From Campylobacteraceae bacterium (lineage in GTDB: Bacteria; Campylobacterota; Campylobacteria; Campylobacterales; Campylobacteraceae), in contig JAISNG010000188.1 of the NCBI GenBank assembly GCA_031276365.1, positions 1 to 16,412 on the forward strand: 16,412 bases of DNA, given 5' to 3'. Positions within the stretch are counted from its first letter, which is position 1; every line of letters begins with the position of its first letter. The position numbers were made by a program, and so were the translations under genes. The notes under the pieces are model-generated. The model saw only the letters and a program-made list of their open reading frames with translations, was not told the DNA's origin and did not search any database. Positions 14,012 to 16,412 of this stretch are shown here, piece by piece.

Positions 14012-14035
14012 TATCGGCGTTATTGCACGCCGATA
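14012..14035 (-). terminator. Probable gltA terminator hairpin
   Basis: TATCGGCGT (14012–14020) pairs perfectly with ACGCCGATA (14027–14035) around a 6-nt loop. On the - strand it lies 18 bases after the gltA stop and is followed by TTTCACAATTTTAA, a weak T tract. Position and GC-rich stem support termination of gltA. Confidence 0.6.
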
Positions 14036-14053
14036 ATATTGAATATTTGCAGT

Positions 14054-15334
14054 TTATTCGGGCTTTATCTCTGTTGGTCCCAAATAGAGCTGGCGCGGTC
14101 TTGCAATTTTGCTGTCAGGCTGCTCTTTGAATTCTATCCATTGAGCTATCCATCCAGGAACCCTTCCTATAACAAATATAACCGCATACATCTCTTTTGG
14201 TATGCCAAGAGCGCGCAAAATAAGTCCCGAATAAAAGTCTATATTTGGATACAATCCGCGTTCTATAAAGTATTCGTCATGCAACGCAATCTCTTCGATT
14301 TTATTTGCAACTTCTATAAGTTTGCTGTCTATGTTGCGCTCGCTCATCAACTGTTCGCGGATATTTTTAAGTATCGTAGCGCGCGGGTCAAAATTTTTAT
14401 AGACTCTATGTCCAAATCCCATGAGGCGGAAAGGGTCATTTTTGTCTTTGGCTTTTGCGATATATTTTTCAACGTTTTTCACATCGCCTATCGTTTCAAG
14501 CTGGCTTATTACGGACTCATTCGCGCCTCCATGCGACCTGCCCCAAAGCGCACAGATACCTGCGCTTATCGCCGCGTACGGGTGGGCGTGTGTGGAAGCT
14601 ACGGTTCTGACTGTCGTTGTGGAAGCGTTTTGTTCATGGTCGGCATGAAGCGTGAAAATCGTATCAAGCGCTTTTATCTCTATAGGTTTTAAATCTATAT
14701 GGTCATGCGGAAATGCTCTTAACATATAAAGTATATTTTCTGTAAATCCTCTATCCAGATTCGGATATATGATAGGGAGTCCGCGGCTGTATCTGTATGA
14801 AAATGCGGCTATTGTGGGGATTTTGGCGATTATTCTTTTTGCCATCTCCATGTACTCTTCGGGTGAATCTATATCCAAATGGTCAAAATAAAATGTAGAA
14901 AGCGCCGAAACTGCCGCCGATAAAATAGCCATTGGGTGAGCGTTGTCGGGAAATGCGTCAAAAAGCTTTTTCATGCCCTCATGTATAAACGAGCGCTTTT
15001 TCAACTCAAGTTTAAATGCGTCTCTTTCGCTGTCTGTAGGAAGTTTTTTGTACAGCAGAAGATGCGCAGTGTCCACAAAACTCTTTTGTGTCGCAAGATA
15101 TGAGATGTCGTAGCCTCTGTACATCAGCTTGCCTTTTGCGCCGTCTATGTAGGTTATTCTTGACCTGCATGAAGCCGTTGATGTAAAACCTCTGTCTAAC
15201 ATAAAAAGCCCCGTATCTTTGTAAAATGTCGCTATATCAACTACCGATGCGCCCAAAGTCGGGTCTATGATTTTGTATTCAAAGCTTTTGCCGCTGCGAT
15301 TGTCTGTCATCGTAACACTATTCTTTTTTTCCAT
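14054..15334 (-). CDS. gltA: Citrate synthase GltA
   Basis: A 426-residue cytoplasmic enzyme condensing acetyl-CoA and oxaloacetate to citrate. The length and the N-terminal beta domain (DNRSGKSFEYKIIDPTLGA) fit the hexameric, NADH-sensitive type of Gram-negative bacteria. Catalytic residues are visible: a histidine in LHADHEQNASTTTVR, the histidine in GRSHGGANE (the family usually has GPxHGGAN, so RS before the His is a small departure), FGHRVYKNFDPRA for substrate binding, and the aspartate in PNIDFYSG. A longer in-frame start exists 39 bases upstream, but AAGGAAG just before the ATG at 15334 and the promoter position favour this start. It is transcribed alone. Confidence 0.96.
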   Translation of the reverse strand: MEKKNSVTMTDNRSGKSFEYKIIDPTLGASVVDIATFYKDTGLFMLDRGFTSTASCRSRITYIDGAKGKLMYRGYDISYLATQKSFVDTAHLLLYKKLPTDSERDAFKLELKKRSFIHEGMKKLFDAFPDNAHPMAILSAAVSALSTFYFDHLDIDSPEEYMEMAKRIIAKIPTIAAFSYRYSRGLPIIYPNLDRGFTENILYMLRAFPHDHIDLKPIEIKALDTIFTLHADHEQNASTTTVRTVASTHAHPYAAISAGICALWGRSHGGANESVISQLETIGDVKNVEKYIAKAKDKNDPFRLMGFGHRVYKNFDPRATILKNIREQLMSERNIDSKLIEVANKIEEIALHDEYFIERGLYPNIDFYSGLILRALGIPKEMYAVIFVIGRVPGWIAQWIEFKEQPDSKIARPRQLYLGPTEIKPE

Positions 15335-15362
15335 ATTTCTTCCTTTTTGGTCAATTTTTATA

Positions 15363-15390
15363 ATTATAAACAAATTGTGCGAAGCCGCAA
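15363..15390 (-). promoter_or_regulatory. Promoter candidate for gltA
   Basis: On the - strand a consensus TATAAT occupies 15368–15363, with TTGCGG at 15390–15385 upstream and a 16-base spacer. Transcription would start near 15356, about 22 bases before the ATG. Confidence 0.6.
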
Positions 15391-15405
15391 AGGTTTTTTA
15401 TAGAA

Positions 15406-15422
15406 GTGTAACTATTTTACAC
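15406..15422. promoter_or_regulatory. Palindrome upstream of gltA, possible operator
   Basis: GTGTAACTATTTTACAC has 6-bp perfect arms around CTATT and lies about 50–66 bases upstream of the predicted gltA start site. A second palindrome, TTACTTTTAGTAA (15441–15453), lies closer to topA. A regulator site is plausible by position, but a weak topA terminator is an alternative reading. Confidence 0.35.
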
Positions 15423-15464
15423 ATTATCTTAGGAGCAATGTTACTTTTAGTAATAAAATAGAGC

Positions 15465-16412
15465 TTATACTTTATCTTCGTATCTATAATGGCACTTGAT
15501 ACATTCTAAAAATTCACCCTTTTTAAGTACCTTTTTTACCATCATGCCGCCGCATGAGGGACATTTTTCGTCTGTAGGCTCACTGTTGGAGATAAATTTG
15601 CATTTAGGATAGTTAGAACATCCGAAAAATTTACCGCGTTTGGAGATTCGCTCTATGATATCTCCGCCGCATTCTGGGCATTTGACAGAGAGTTTTACAG
15701 GTTCTTTTCTTGGAGTTTTGTTGATATTTTTCGTATATTTGCATTTTGGATAGTTAGAACACGCTACAAATTCGCCAAATTTGCCCTTTCTTAAGACAAG
15801 CTCACTTCCGCATTCAGGGCATTTTTCACCTGTAGGAATAGCGATTTTGACGCTTTGTATCTCTTTTTTGCCATTTGCTACAAGTTCGCTAAACGGCGTA
15901 TAAAATTCACCCAAAACAACCTGCCAATCCCTCTTTCCCTCCGCTATCAAATCCAGCATATCCTCCATAGATGATGTAAAGCCGCTGTCTACGATTTTTG
16001 GGAAGTGTTTTTCAAGCAGTTCCGTAACTGTAAAAGCTATTTCGGTCGGGACAATCTGTTTTTTTTCTATATTGATATAATCGCGCGAACTCAAAATGGA
16101 GATTGTAGGCGCGTAAGTTGAAGGACGTCCTATGCCCAAACTCTCAAGTTTGCTGATAAGGCTCGCTTCGGAATATCTCGCGGGAGGCTCGGTAAAATGC
16201 TGATTTGCTTCAATTTTTTCAAGTTTTATTTCGTCTTTTTCTTTTAATTCGGGCAGCAGCGCGTCTTTATCGTTTCCACCGTAAACTTTATAAAAACCGT
16301 CAAACAGAAGCTTTCTGCCGTTAGCTTTAAACTTGCCGTTAGATGAGGCAAATATAACGCTTTGCGACTCAAAAAGCGCGTTTGCCATTTGCGACGCCAA
16401 AAATCTATTATA
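15465..16412 (-). CDS. topA: DNA topoisomerase I, C-terminal part (5' end beyond window)
   Basis: About 315 residues of the type IA topoisomerase that relaxes negative supercoils. The reading frame stays open to the right edge (…YNRFLASQMANALFES), so the N-terminal Toprim and active-site tyrosine regions are outside the window. Seen here are RYSEASLISKLESLGIGRPS followed by TYAPTISIL, the end of the catalytic core, and three C4 zinc-ribbon repeats near the C-terminus: CPECGSELVL…CSNYPKC, CPECGGDIIE…CSNYPKC and CPSCGGMMVK…CIKC. These bind single-stranded DNA. The protein ends RYEDKV with a TAA at 15467–15465. Confidence 0.96.
   Translation of the reverse strand, partial: YNRFLASQMANALFESQSVIFASSNGKFKANGRKLLFDGFYKVYGGNDKDALLPELKEKDEIKLEKIEANQHFTEPPARYSEASLISKLESLGIGRPSTYAPTISILSSRDYINIEKKQIVPTEIAFTVTELLEKHFPKIVDSGFTSSMEDMLDLIAEGKRDWQVVLGEFYTPFSELVANGKKEIQSVKIAIPTGEKCPECGSELVLRKGKFGEFVACSNYPKCKYTKNINKTPRKEPVKLSVKCPECGGDIIERISKRGKFFGCSNYPKCKFISNSEPTDEKCPSCGGMMVKKVLKKGEFLECIKCHYRYEDKV

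Noticed and set aside
14006..14692. A 228-residue + strand open frame opposite gltA
   Set aside because: It mirrors the citrate synthase gene, with no binding site or recognisable domain.
15335..15373. Longer GltA start 39 bases upstream
   Set aside because: It would overlap the predicted -10 box and start site; the ATG at 15334 has a strong AAGGAAG just upstream.

Overview
The window looks like chromosomal DNA of a Campylobacterota (former Epsilonproteobacteria) member. This rests on established gene neighbourhoods I recall from that group: secG–frr–pyrE–RDD protein, mlaA–mlaC–RND transporter (as in Campylobacter jejuni Cj1371–Cj1373), and recA–eno–small FtsB-like protein (as in C. jejuni Cj1673c–Cj1671c). 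A futalosine-pathway gene (mqnD), AT-rich intergenic DNA, and probable promoters built on an extended -10 with no clear -35 fit the same picture. The genus cannot be fixed from the sequence; a free-living sulfur or hydrogen oxidiser is as likely as a host-associated lineage.

Layout. 1–846 is a CRISPR locus in which the repeats change direction. Seven repeats read on the + strand (27–449), then comes a 28-bp perfect palindrome made of repeat ends (485–512), then five repeats read on the - strand (550–846). No cas gene lies in the window, and the array runs off its left edge. 847–1027 is an AT-rich stretch that could be the leader of the - strand array. 1028–2670 (-) is a translationally coupled mqnD–murB pair (menaquinone and peptidoglycan precursor synthesis). 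2820–3290 (+) is a bacteriohemerythrin with all seven iron ligands, and 3338–3769 (-) a small membrane-anchored leucine-rich-repeat protein.

3975–6869 (+) is a tight operon: secG, a secreted polysaccharide deacetylase, frr, pyrE and an RDD membrane protein. 6912–10708 (+) is a second tight operon: the MlaA/VacJ lipoprotein, periplasmic MlaC, and a large RND/MMPL-type membrane protein. These three probably move lipid between the outer and inner membranes. The first and third proteins share an unusual acidic motif (DEDDFE-x-EFAA), the strongest protein-level surprise here. 10818–13410 (+) is recA–eno–FtsB-like gene, each overlapping the next. A GTG-started two-helix membrane protein follows (13505–13687) with its own terminator.

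13688–14053 has no gene but holds a strong terminator, a long structured palindrome resembling a REP-type element, and the probable gltA terminator. 14054–15334 (-) is gltA (citrate synthase). 15465–16412 (-) is the C-terminal part of topA, whose 5' end lies beyond the right edge.

Most of the window is ordinary housekeeping sequence. The items that deserve a second look are the direction-switching CRISPR locus with its palindromic junction, the shared acidic motif in the Mla–RND operon, and the structured intergenic elements at 10713–10753 and 13753–13816.
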